Assembly: GCA_965242605.1 (NCBI GenBank)
Contig: CBDESS010000001.1
Coordinates: 1,116,001 to 1,180,000 of the forward strand
Reading direction: 5' to 3'
Origin: JAAXHF01 sp965242605
GTDB lineage: Bacteria; Desulfobacterota; Binatia; Bin18
DNA: 64,000 nucleotides
Position 1 is the first letter of the stretch; every line of letters starts with the position of its first letter. This document shows, one piece after another, positions 15,926-24,099 of this stretch. The translations under genes were made by a program, and so were the position numbers. Under the pieces are notes generated by a model. That model was not told where the DNA came from, made no database searches, and was given only the letters and a program-made list of their open reading frames with translations.

Positions 15926-16915
15926 ATGAGTCTACATTCTATAAGTAGCGATATGAGACCAGCTTACTCAACCGAACTCGGACGCGCTTATGTCGGGGAT
16001 TCTCTTGACCTGCTTCCACGGCTCGCCGACGACAGTATTAACCTTGTCGTTACCAGCCCACCTTTTTCCCTCCAACGTAAGAAGGAATACGGCAACAAAG
16101 CGCAACACCAGTACGTTGATTGGCTGGCAGAGTTTGCGCGGCTCGTCTTTGCGAAGCTGACTCAGGACGGCAGCTTTGTGATAGACATTGGGGGCGCGTA
16201 TGAAAAGGGAGTGCCCGTGCGCAGCCTCTACCAGTTTCGTGTGCTGCTGAAGTTTTGCGATGAGATCGGGTTCCATCTTGCCGAGGAATTTTACTGGCAT
16301 AATCCCTCCAGGCTGCCAGGCCCCATTGAATGGGTGAACAAGCGAAAGATTCGGGCAAAGGACGCGGTCAACACGATCTGGTGGCTGTCAAAAACTCCCT
16401 GGCCGAAAGCGAACATCTTGAACGTCCTCGCCCCGTACTCGGACAGGATGAAGCAACTGATTAAGGCCCCCGATAAGTTTTACCAGCCCAAGCTGCGGCC
16501 GTCCGGGCATGACATCAGTAAGAGCTTTGCGAAAGATAATGGGGGCGCGATACCGTCCAATCTGCTGTCCTTTCCTAACTCGGAGTCGAATGGGCATTAC
16601 CTGGCTCGCTGCAAAGCGGTCGGATCGAAGGGGCATCCCGCACGCTTCCCCGCTAAACTGCCCGAGTTCTTCATCCGGTTCCTGACCGACCCCGGCGACA
16701 TGGTGCTCGACATCTTCGCCGGGTCAAATACGACTGGTGAGGTCGCAGAACGAGAAGGGCGGCGCTGGATGGCGTTTGAGGAACGGCGCGACTATGTTGC
16801 CGCGGCCGCGGTCAGGTTTCTCGAAGGGGATGACGACGTGTCAGACGTGTTCACGCGTATCCAGAGCGGCGGGCATGTCGTCTTGGCGAACCGGCAACGG
16901 CGGCGGAGTCACTAA
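15926..16915 (+). CDS. PvuII-type DNA methyltransferase (N4-cytosine)
   Basis: This enzyme is homologous to M.PvuII, which methylates the inner cytosine of CAGCTG at N4. Motif IV is TSPPFSLQRKKEYGN (SPPF type), the SAM-binding motif I is DIFAGSNTTGEVAERE in the C-terminal part, and long stretches match the family (GPIEWVNKRKIRAKDAVNT, RPSGHDISKSFAKDNGG, HPARFPAKLPEFFIRF). The order of motifs gives the beta class. Starts at 15926 and 15953 (MRPAYSTELG) are both possible. The stop codon directly abuts the right direct repeat. It protects against the nuclease encoded divergently. Confidence 0.94.
   Translation: MSLHSISSDMRPAYSTELGRAYVGDSLDLLPRLADDSINLVVTSPPFSLQRKKEYGNKAQHQYVDWLAEFARLVFAKLTQDGSFVIDIGGAYEKGVPVRSLYQFRVLLKFCDEIGFHLAEEFYWHNPSRLPGPIEWVNKRKIRAKDAVNTIWWLSKTPWPKANILNVLAPYSDRMKQLIKAPDKFYQPKLRPSGHDISKSFAKDNGGAIPSNLLSFPNSESNGHYLARCKAVGSKGHPARFPAKLPEFFIRFLTDPGDMVLDIFAGSNTTGEVAEREGRRWMAFEERRDYVAAAAVRFLEGDDDVSDVFTRIQSGGHVVLANRQRRRSH
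15929..15950. promoter_or_regulatory. Candidate C-box operator
   Basis: AGTCTACATTCTATAAGTAG carries an imperfect dyad (CTAC/GTAG, 9-nt spacer) in the short divergent space between the controller and methyltransferase genes. The position fits a C-protein operator, but it does not match the classical GACT-N3-AGTC box exactly. If the methyltransferase starts at 15926, the site lies within its first codons. Confidence 0.3.
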
Positions 16916-16960
16916 GTTTCTGCTCTTGCCGTGGGTGCGAAAGTGGATTAGGCAGGAGAG
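16916..16960 (+). repeat. Right direct repeat flanking PvuII-type island
   Basis: This is the second copy of the 45-bp 3' end of the transporter gene, one mismatch from 15067-15111. It is presumably the ancestral 3' end, displaced when the R-C-M block entered. Its frame still encodes KFLLLPWVRKWIRQERR before a stop. Confidence 0.92.
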
Positions 16961-16985
16961 AAGATGAAAAAAACAGGGAGTCATC

Positions 16986-17654
16986 ATGAATCTTCTGCAC
17001 ACCGTCTACGAGCCGCCGGGCGATGGGCCACACCCGACCCTGCTGACCCTGCATGGCTGGGGCGCGAACGCGCTTGACCTGTCCGGCCTGGCCCCCCATC
17101 TGTGTGGCGGCACGTTGCTGGTCATCTGCCCCCAAGGCCCGCTCCAGGTTCCCCTTGGCGGCACAACGGTCGGCTACGGCTGGTTTCCCATTACCGGAGC
17201 CGGGCCGGTCAATGTGCCGGCCATCCTTGAGGCCCGGGAGCAGCTCCAGACGTTTCTGGCCGACGCGCTCCGCCGCTATCCCGTTGATCAAAAAAAGCTG
17301 GCTCTGCTCGGCTTCAGTCAGGGCGGGGTCATGGCCTATAGCCTCGGCCTCGGTGAGCCTGAACGCTACGCCGGCCTGGCCGCCCTGAGTTCGTGGTTGC
17401 CCAAAGACCTGCTAAGCATCTTTCCAGATGTCCCGGCCACCGAACAGCTGCCCGTCCTCGTCCAGCACGGCAGTCAAGACGAACTGGTCAACGCCGGCCG
17501 CGCCCGCCAGTCGGTTGAAATCCTGCGCAACGTGAATGTCCCGCTCACCTATCGCGAGTATGAGATGGGGCATCAGATCAACGCCGAGAGCTTGCGCGAC
17601 CTCTCGGACTGGCTGCGAGATAAGGTCGTGTCGCCGATTCACATGGCCTCCTGA
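16986..17654 (+). CDS. Alpha/beta hydrolase, phospholipase/carboxylesterase type
   Basis: This 222-residue serine hydrolase belongs to the small carboxylesterase group (Abhydrolase_2). It has LLTLHGWGANALDL (oxyanion loop), the nucleophile elbow GFSQGG, the catalytic Asp in HGSQDELV and the catalytic His in GHQINAE. No signal peptide is seen. It likely acts on short acyl or lysophospholipid esters in the cytoplasm. The start lies 25 nt after the right direct repeat. Its 3' end converges with and overlaps the next gene. Confidence 0.9.
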   Translation: MNLLHTVYEPPGDGPHPTLLTLHGWGANALDLSGLAPHLCGGTLLVICPQGPLQVPLGGTTVGYGWFPITGAGPVNVPAILEAREQLQTFLADALRRYPVDQKKLALLGFSQGGVMAYSLGLGEPERYAGLAALSSWLPKDLLSIFPDVPATEQLPVLVQHGSQDELVNAGRARQSVEILRNVNVPLTYREYEMGHQINAESLRDLSDWLRDKVVSPIHMAS

Positions 17655-18529
17655 GCCAGGAAGCGCCCGAGCTCGCGCACAAACCGCTCAAGCTGATCGT
17701 GATGAACCCAGTGGCCGGCGTTGGGGATGGTCACGATGGTGGGCTGCCGAAAGACCTTGGCCCGGCCGTCCTTTTCCGGGTCTGAGACCCACGAGTCGGC
17801 CCCCCGCAGGAGCAGGGTTGGGCAGCTGATGCGCCCCCAGATATCCTGGGCATCGGTCATATTGAAGCGGTAGGGCGACTGGGCGCGCACATAGTTATCG
17901 AACTTCCAGGTATAGGTGCCGTCTTCGTTCCGATTGGCTCCGTACAGCGTCAGATGATGGGCCTGCTCCTGGCTGAGTCGGGGGTTGGCCCCGCGCATGC
18001 GCCCGACGGCCTCCTCCAGGGTTTTGTAGTGGCGCGGCAGCCGACTGGCAAAGTCGCGCATCTGCGAGACCCATACCCGCATCCGCTCCTGGGCGTTTTT
18101 CGGCTGCTCCGCAAGCATATGGGGCGGCGGTCCCAGCCCCTCAATGGCGACGACTTTTTTGACCTGATCGGGGTACACCCCAGCGTACTGGAGTACGACC
18201 CCGCCTCCGAGCGAGTGGCCGATGAGCGTCACCGGAAACCGGGCGGTCTGGGCCAACAGTTGGGCGAGATCGACCACATGTTCAATCATGGAGTATTCGC
18301 TGCCCCGCGCCCACTCTGAGTCGCCGTGTCCGCGCAGGTCCGGGGCGATGATGTGATAGTCCTCACGAAAGGCCTGGGCGACCCAGTCCCAGTTCCGGCA
18401 ATGATCCCGCCCGCCATGAATCAGCGCCATCAGCGGCTTGTCTGGATTGCCCCAGTCGACGTAGTGGAGTTTGAGGCGTTGGGAATAGAAGTAGTGTGAA
18501 GTCGGTCCGACGATGTGTTGTCCCGGCAT
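17639..18529 (-). CDS. Alpha/beta hydrolase
   Basis: This is a 296-residue alpha/beta-fold hydrolase. It has the oxyanion HG (ALIHGGRDH), the strand DLRGHGDSEW, the nucleophile elbow GHSLGGG, an acid in LRGADSWVSD and the His in NAGHWVHHDQ, all in the expected order. A lid lies around residues 150-220. The start 18529 has GAGAGGAAG upstream; a longer frame to 18613 lacks support. It is transcribed towards the carboxylesterase and overlaps its end. The substrate cannot be predicted. Confidence 0.9.
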   Translation of the reverse strand: MPGQHIVGPTSHYFYSQRLKLHYVDWGNPDKPLMALIHGGRDHCRNWDWVAQAFREDYHIIAPDLRGHGDSEWARGSEYSMIEHVVDLAQLLAQTARFPVTLIGHSLGGGVVLQYAGVYPDQVKKVVAIEGLGPPPHMLAEQPKNAQERMRVWVSQMRDFASRLPRHYKTLEEAVGRMRGANPRLSQEQAHHLTLYGANRNEDGTYTWKFDNYVRAQSPYRFNMTDAQDIWGRISCPTLLLRGADSWVSDPEKDGRAKVFRQPTIVTIPNAGHWVHHDQLERFVRELGRFLAQEAM

Positions 18530-18776
18530 AGTTCTTCCTCTCCGGCCCGGATTGTAGCCAGGGACAACGCTCTCCCGCAACTCCAGAGACCACGAAGTGA
18601 CACGGCAAGACAAGCATGCTTCCTCTGGAGGCCGTGATTTTTCCCGGCATTTCTGCGATACTGGGCCCTTGCGGCGTTCGCCCTATACCGCGCGACAGAA
18701 GAGGATGCGACCATGACAGCTCCACACGCCGGTGAACACAACACCACATGAGGCCTGCTATACTGCCTGGTGGACC

Positions 18777-19796
18777 ATGCTGGAAGTGCTCCTCGTCTTC
18801 AAACGCTTTGCCCGGGCACTCCGCAAGGATCGGCTCGACCGCGTTCTGCTCGCCCTGGTGATCATCACTCTGGCCGGAATGCTGGGCATGGCCTACTTTG
18901 ACTCGCTGCCGCTGGCCGATTCGCTATGGTGGACGATTGTCACCATTACCACCGTCGGCTATGGGGATATCTATCCGGCATCTTTGGGCGGCAGGGTGGT
19001 CGGTGTGTTGCTGATGCTGTTCGGCATCGGCTTTCTGGGCCTGCTGACGGCGACCCTGGCCAGCAGCTTTGTTGAGGAACGACGGCAGGAGGGAAAAGGG
19101 GTGAATCCGGTACATGTCACGCAGCATCTGCTGCTGTGCGGCTGGAGCCGTAAGGCCGGGAAAATTATTGCCGAGATTCAGGCCGACGCCGCCGCGGATC
19201 TCAGGACGGTGGTCGTAATCGCCGACCTGGAGGAAAAACCGCTGGACGACGACCGGGTGTATTTTGTGCGGGGTCCGCTCACCGAGGCGACCCTGGAGAA
19301 GGCCAACGCCCGGCAGGCCCGGGCGGCCATTGTCCTGGCCGATGAAGGCGTGGAGTTCCACACCCAGGACGCCAAGACGATCCTCAATACGCTGACGCTC
19401 AAGTCCGCCTACCCCGACCTGTACACCACGGTCGAGCTGGTGAATCAGGACAATATCGAACACTGCCGGCTGACCAAGGCCGACGAGATTATTGTATCGG
19501 GCGAGGCGAGTACGAATCTGCTGGTCCGGTCCAGCCTTGACCACGGGGTGACACAGATTATTACCGAGCTGATGAGCAGCCGATTTGGGAGTGAAATCTA
19601 TAAGATCGCACCGCCCCAGGACTGCGTTGGCCGGCCTTTTCTTGAGGCGCTGACCCGGCTCAAGACCGACCGCAATATCATCGCTCTGGCGGTGGAGAGC
19701 GCCGCCGAGAGCCGCTTTCTTGCCAACCCGCCGAATAACTATATAATCGGCACTGGCGATCGACTCATCGTGGTTGGCAAAGATCGCCAGGCGTAG
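18777..19796 (+). CDS. Potassium channel with TrkA-N/TrkA-C domain
   Basis: This two-helix K+ channel subunit has a selectivity filter TTVGYGD between hydrophobic helices (residues about 25-45 and 75-95). A cytoplasmic RCK/TrkA-N Rossmann domain (LLLCGWSRKAGKIIAEI) and a TrkA-C-like tail follow. The RCK glycine motif is degenerate (CGWSRKAG). It opens the PspA-linked cluster and is followed at 8 nt by the YbjN-like gene. The start at ATG 18777 is preferred over a GTG at 18732. Its presence beside PspA fits control of membrane potential under envelope stress. Confidence 0.9.
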   Translation: MLEVLLVFKRFARALRKDRLDRVLLALVIITLAGMLGMAYFDSLPLADSLWWTIVTITTVGYGDIYPASLGGRVVGVLLMLFGIGFLGLLTATLASSFVEERRQEGKGVNPVHVTQHLLLCGWSRKAGKIIAEIQADAAADLRTVVVIADLEEKPLDDDRVYFVRGPLTEATLEKANARQARAAIVLADEGVEFHTQDAKTILNTLTLKSAYPDLYTTVELVNQDNIEHCRLTKADEIIVSGEASTNLLVRSSLDHGVTQIITELMSSRFGSEIYKIAPPQDCVGRPFLEALTRLKTDRNIIALAVESAAESRFLANPPNNYIIGTGDRLIVVGKDRQA

Positions 19797-19804
19797 GAGG
19801 ACAC

Positions 19805-20203
19805 ATGCCCGCAGACTATTTCGAGACGGTCAAGACTTTTCTGATGGACTTGGGCTACGCGATTACCCAGGAGGACCCGGCCCAGGAGCTGGTGGTCGTC
19901 CAGGATGAAGAAAACGGCATTACCAGCCTGATTGTGGACTGTGAAGACCCGATTCTCATCCTGGAGCAGATGATCCTGCCGGTGCCGAACAACCCAGGCC
20001 AGATGTTTCGGCGTCTGCTGCAAATGAACCGGACCCTGGTCCACGGCGCGTTTGTGCTGGACGAGGCCGGCACGCTGGTCCTGTTCCGGGACACCCTGCG
20101 GCTGGAGAACCTGGACCTGAACGAACTCGAAGGCTCTATCGAAGCGCTCAGCTTGGCGCTGGCCGAAAACGCCGAGGAGCTGCTGACCTTCAGCAAACAA
20201 TAA
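19805..20203 (+). CDS. YbjN/CesT-like chaperone-fold protein
   Basis: This acidic 132-residue protein resembles the YbjN or type III chaperone (CesT-like) fold: an N-terminal helix (YFETVKTFLMDLGY), strands (ELVVVQDEENGITSLIVDC) and the motif MFRRLLQMNRTLVHGAFVLDE, typical of these families. AGGAGG precedes the ATG. It lies between the channel and pspA, so it may act as an adaptor in the same response. The molecular role is unknown. Confidence 0.8.
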   Translation: MPADYFETVKTFLMDLGYAITQEDPAQELVVVQDEENGITSLIVDCEDPILILEQMILPVPNNPGQMFRRLLQMNRTLVHGAFVLDEAGTLVLFRDTLRLENLDLNELEGSIEALSLALAENAEELLTFSKQ

Positions 20204-20215
20204 GGAGGAACACCT

Positions 20216-20932
20216 ATGGCAAGCGTTTTTCAGCGACTGTTCAAGTTCGGACAATCCGAGGCCCACGCCGCCCTGGACCGGTTTGAAGACCCGATCAAAA
20301 TGACCGAGCAGGGCATCCGTGACCTCAAACGTGACCTCCAGGCCAGCATGAGCAGCCTGGCCGAGGTCAAAGCCATTGCCATCCGGCTCAGGCGAGACGC
20401 CGATGACAACAAGAGCATGGCCGCCGAATACGAGCGCAAGGCCATGCTGCTGCTCCAGAAGATGCAGAGCGGCACGCTTGACCAGGCCGAGGCCGAGCGC
20501 TTGGCCGGCGAAGCCCTGCGGCGCAAAGAAGAATGTCTGGAAAAGGCCACCCGCAGCCAGCAGGACTGGCAGGCCCAGGATACGATGGCCTCCCAGCTCC
20601 AGGGCAAAATCGAGAAGCTCAAGACCACCGTCTCCAAATATGAAAACGACCTGGTCACGCTCAAAGCCCGGGCCAAAACCGCGGCCTCAACCAAAAAGAT
20701 CAACCAGCAGCTCTCCAAGATCGACTCGTCCGGCACAATCTCCATGCTGGAAAAGATGCGCACCAAGGTTGAGGAAGACGAGTCGCTGGCCCAGGCCTAT
20801 GGCTCGCTGGCCGACGCCGACCAGACCGTTGAGGACGAGATTGACACCGCGCTGACCTCCAGTGCCGCGCCGGCGACCAGCAACGCCCTGGCCGACCTGA
20901 AGGCCAAGATGGGCATCACCGCCAGCCCATAG
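20216..20932 (+). CDS. pspA: PspA/IM30 family membrane-stress protein
   Basis: This 238-residue coiled-coil protein of the ESCRT-III-like PspA/Vipp1 family binds and remodels stressed inner membrane. It has an N-terminal amphipathic stretch (MASVFQRLFKFGQSEAHA), followed by FEDPIKMTEQGIRDLKRDL and long heptad regions to the alanine-rich C-terminus (NALADLKAKMG). It is 13 nt downstream of the YbjN-like gene with AAGGAGGA upstream, and 13 nt before the DUF4178 gene. Confidence 0.93.
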   Translation: MASVFQRLFKFGQSEAHAALDRFEDPIKMTEQGIRDLKRDLQASMSSLAEVKAIAIRLRRDADDNKSMAAEYERKAMLLLQKMQSGTLDQAEAERLAGEALRRKEECLEKATRSQQDWQAQDTMASQLQGKIEKLKTTVSKYENDLVTLKARAKTAASTKKINQQLSKIDSSGTISMLEKMRTKVEEDESLAQAYGSLADADQTVEDEIDTALTSSAAPATSNALADLKAKMGITASP

Positions 20933-20945
20933 AAGGAGAACCCCG

Positions 20946-21506
20946 GTGGCCTTACGCGACTGGTTGAAGGGCTTCTTTGCCGACACAGAGCCGGAGGTGG
21001 ACCCGCTCACCCTCTCTCTGGCCGACCTGAAAAAGGGCTATCTGGTTGACTACGACCTCAAAACCTGGCAGGTCAACAGCCACAGCCGCTACGACTTTGA
21101 CGGCGACCAGGCCCAGGAATGGGAACTTTTCTCGGGCGATGAACGCTGCTATCTGAGCGTTGAGCGGGACGACGAGGACGAGTGGTCAATCAGCCGCAAA
21201 ATTGACTTCTCGGCCCTCGGTCCGGCGGTCAAAGCCCATCTGCTCCAGCACGACGACCCACCCCAGACGATTGACTACGACGGAACCCGCTACCGCCTCG
21301 AAGAGAGCGGGGCCGGTCATTTCTTTCCCGATGGCCGAGTGGCCGGCGATGAGCTGATCTACTGGGATTACACCGACGAGACGGGCGAGCTGCTGCTGAC
21401 CATCGAGCAGTGGGGCGAGACCGAGTTTGAAGCCTCGGTCGGCACAACCGTCAACGAGTACGAGTTTCGCAACATCCTGCCCCAGCACACAGGAGCGGCC
21501 GGGTGA
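20946..21506 (+). CDS. DUF4178 domain protein
   Basis: This 186-residue beta-rich soluble protein belongs to the DUF4178 family. It shows the characteristic KKGYLVDYDLKTWQV near residue 30 and the repeated pattern YDGTRYRLEESGAGHF then YWDYTDETGELLLTIEQWG. Family members are encoded with PspA, DUF350 and polyamine-type enzymes in many bacteria, but the activity is unknown. The start is GTG 20946 after AGAAGGAG. It is the last plus-strand gene before the inserted restriction-modification gene. Confidence 0.85.
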   Translation: MALRDWLKGFFADTEPEVDPLTLSLADLKKGYLVDYDLKTWQVNSHSRYDFDGDQAQEWELFSGDERCYLSVERDDEDEWSISRKIDFSALGPAVKAHLLQHDDPPQTIDYDGTRYRLEESGAGHFFPDGRVAGDELIYWDYTDETGELLLTIEQWGETEFEASVGTTVNEYEFRNILPQHTGAAG

Positions 21507-21571
21507 ACATCGAATCCCGGCCCGACCCACCGCAGCCCGTTGGACCGTTCTCAAACCAATCATCTTTATTT

Positions 21572-24097
21572 TTAAGGCTTCTCTTCCCTTTCATACGGCC
21601 CAAGGAATCTTTCCCCATCAAAATGGATCAGGTGGCTGGGAGCGTCGGCACACCAGACCTCAGTTTCCCAGGAAATGTCGTTCAAGTAGCGCCCCATAAC
21701 ACCGCGGTCAGGAAAGGCGGTCATATAAACCAGGCCCGGTTTTGCAGCCTGGAACAGGCTTGCGAGTTCGCTATGCCGCTTCGCGTCAACAGGGCCATGA
21801 CTGGTCACCGATTCCACGAGTAATAGCCAGTCCCTGGCTTGAAAGTACAACACCACATCTGGCATTTTGCCGTGCTTGTCTACCGAGACGCCAAGACTGT
21901 TGAGACGGTCTCTCTCAAAATATCCGGTTTTCTCACCGGCATCCCCGACATAGATCACTTCTGAGCCAGGAGCGAAGCGCGGGGCAAACTCAGTAAGAAC
22001 AGCCTTGATGAGTTCGCTATGGGTGCCGGGCGTGAGGGTTATTTCCTTTCCGTCCGCTGGGGTGACAGGAATTTTTTGCATGTCGCGGTGCTTCGCCCAT
22101 TTCGCAGCAAGGGTTTCCTGACCTGCAAGATACGCTGCCAGGGTCTCTGGCCACCTATCCGTCCCAAACGTCAGGATCACATGATACGCCTCTTCGCTGA
22201 TCTGGTAGCAGGCTTTCGGACTGTTTACCGCGCGGTTTGGCTGGTCTGGATTATAGAGCGCGATGCCCGCTTCAACGAATTGGTGCATCGTCTGACGGCG
22301 GAAAGTCTCGCGCGTGTTCGGTGCGTACTCACGTCCGTAGTGTTCCCGGCAGTAGTCCATGATGGGAGTGATACCCATCAAGGGCTTGTTGAGTTCCTGC
22401 CAGACTCCGTCAGGTTTGAGCTCAAGCAAGGCCAGCAGGGTGAGGGCCGAGCGTTCATTGTGCTGTCCTTTCGGCAGGCTCAGCGCTTTCAAGATAGCGA
22501 GCGCGTCATCAATTTTGCGTTGAGCTGTCAGCGGATTATCGGCAGTGGCCACAGGAGCAACCTCGTCCTCAATGATGTCATCAATTTGCCGTTGCGAGAG
22601 AGCTGTGTCACCGGCTTGTTGGCCTATGTGCTTGAGCGTCTCCCGGTCGGGATAGCGGAGTGCCCGCAAATCCGTCGCGTTCACCTGGGTGTGGCCGTTG
22701 AACTGCCGAAAAAAGCGATCAACAAGGCTGCTGTTTAAGAACACGCACAATCCGACTGCCAGGGAACGGGAAAAGCCTCTCTGGCCAGCGTGGAACACAT
22801 TCAAGTGATTCTCAAAGCCGATCAACTCGCCTGGCAGCGAAGAATTGTAAACTGAAGCAACGATTCGGCGGGGTTCTTCCTTTGTGGTGAAGCGCCGGGT
22901 GACAACGTAGTACCCTGTGTTGGCCCAGAGCAATTTCCGGCTCTGGGCAGACACCTGAATGGCGTTTGGCTTCTTCGTCTCCTTCGGCCATTGCAGCGTC
23001 CCGTTCTGAAAATGGGTGGTATACAGCAGCGGGACGGCCCCGACTGCCGGGTCTTGCCTCAAGTTCTCTTTTAATCGGAAATCAACCACGGGTCCGGTGG
23101 AGACTTCCAGGCCAAGATCGCTCAGGGCAGCGGTAAAATACCCTAGACGATCAACAATGCTCTGCTCAAGATTGTTGGTGACGATATGAACAAATTGGTC
23201 AGGATCGTCAGGCCGAATCAGCGCTCTATGGTCAACGACCCGCTGGGTCATATCCTCCGTCACGCAATAGCTGGAAGATCTGTCTGGCTCAAAGACGCTT
23301 CCTCGGCTTGTTGTAATTCTCACTGTCGTCCGCTCTTCCCCCTTTACCGCATGGAGAATGATATTCTCCTGCAGCACCTCATCGTCTTTGAAGGCGGAAT
23401 TGCGCGTCTCAAAGAGGTGAAGGTGTCTGAGCGTCATGAGAGCAAAAAACTTTTCCCGGAATGGTTTGAAATACGGACCGTTACAGAAGGACCGGGGAAC
23501 AATGGCGACCATTTCCCCGCCAAGCTCAAGCTGCTGTGCGGCCAGAAAGAGAAATCCGGTGTAAAGGTTTGAGGTTTCAAGCCCGGCTTTTCGCAGGGCG
23601 ACACGGTGTTCTGAGGCCGAGTGAATCTTCTTATACGGCGGGTTCATGATGACATGGGTAAAGCCAGCCCTCTTTGGCCGCTCGTCCTGAAACAAGGTGG
23701 GTTGTCTTGCCGTGCTGAGGATATAGTCTTCCGCATGAATGGCCGTATGGACTTTGATCCTCCATTCCTGACAGTGGGTTTTGCATTCTTCCAGCGTCGC
23801 CTTCAGATAGTCAATGAAAAGCGGCTCAATCTCATAACACGTCACGGAAACCTTCCTTGGCTTTTTGCCAACCGTAGCTGTTCGTTCAACGACGGCTGCT
23901 GAAAGGGACCCGACCCCGGCCCCGGGGTCAAGTAAGCGGGTGCCATCGGAAAACCCCGCAAACAGGCTCGCCATAAAGCGCCCGATTGGGGCCGGTGTCA
24001 GATATTGTCCCAAGCCCGAGCGACGTTTCGGGTCGAGTTTGAGAGACGCATTAACGCGGGAAAACTCAGCCGTATCGGCCAGGGTGGTTTGATGCAC
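21572..24097 (-). CDS. Single-chain restriction-modification protein (adenine MTase + PstI/BsuBI-like nuclease)
   Basis: This 841-residue fusion starts with an Eco57I-type N6-adenine methyltransferase: QYLTPAPIGRFMASLF, the SAM-binding LLDPGAGVGSLSAAVV, and catalytic motif IV VIMNPPYKKI. A specificity-like middle follows. The C-terminal 300 residues match the BsuBI/PstI family nuclease, with an N-terminal helical part and a PD-(D/E)xK-like core (VIYVGDAGEKTGYF, KMPDVVLYF then WLLLVESVTSHGPVDAKRH). Homologues recognise CTGCAG, usually with separate genes, so the fusion is less common. The start is GTG 24097 with GGAGGTG upstream. It lies 2 nt after the spermidine-synthase-like gene. Confidence 0.87.
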   Translation of the reverse strand: MHQTTLADTAEFSRVNASLKLDPKRRSGLGQYLTPAPIGRFMASLFAGFSDGTRLLDPGAGVGSLSAAVVERTATVGKKPRKVSVTCYEIEPLFIDYLKATLEECKTHCQEWRIKVHTAIHAEDYILSTARQPTLFQDERPKRAGFTHVIMNPPYKKIHSASEHRVALRKAGLETSNLYTGFLFLAAQQLELGGEMVAIVPRSFCNGPYFKPFREKFFALMTLRHLHLFETRNSAFKDDEVLQENIILHAVKGEERTTVRITTSRGSVFEPDRSSSYCVTEDMTQRVVDHRALIRPDDPDQFVHIVTNNLEQSIVDRLGYFTAALSDLGLEVSTGPVVDFRLKENLRQDPAVGAVPLLYTTHFQNGTLQWPKETKKPNAIQVSAQSRKLLWANTGYYVVTRRFTTKEEPRRIVASVYNSSLPGELIGFENHLNVFHAGQRGFSRSLAVGLCVFLNSSLVDRFFRQFNGHTQVNATDLRALRYPDRETLKHIGQQAGDTALSQRQIDDIIEDEVAPVATADNPLTAQRKIDDALAILKALSLPKGQHNERSALTLLALLELKPDGVWQELNKPLMGITPIMDYCREHYGREYAPNTRETFRRQTMHQFVEAGIALYNPDQPNRAVNSPKACYQISEEAYHVILTFGTDRWPETLAAYLAGQETLAAKWAKHRDMQKIPVTPADGKEITLTPGTHSELIKAVLTEFAPRFAPGSEVIYVGDAGEKTGYFERDRLNSLGVSVDKHGKMPDVVLYFQARDWLLLVESVTSHGPVDAKRHSELASLFQAAKPGLVYMTAFPDRGVMGRYLNDISWETEVWCADAPSHLIHFDGERFLGPYEREEKP

Positions 24098-24099
24098 GG

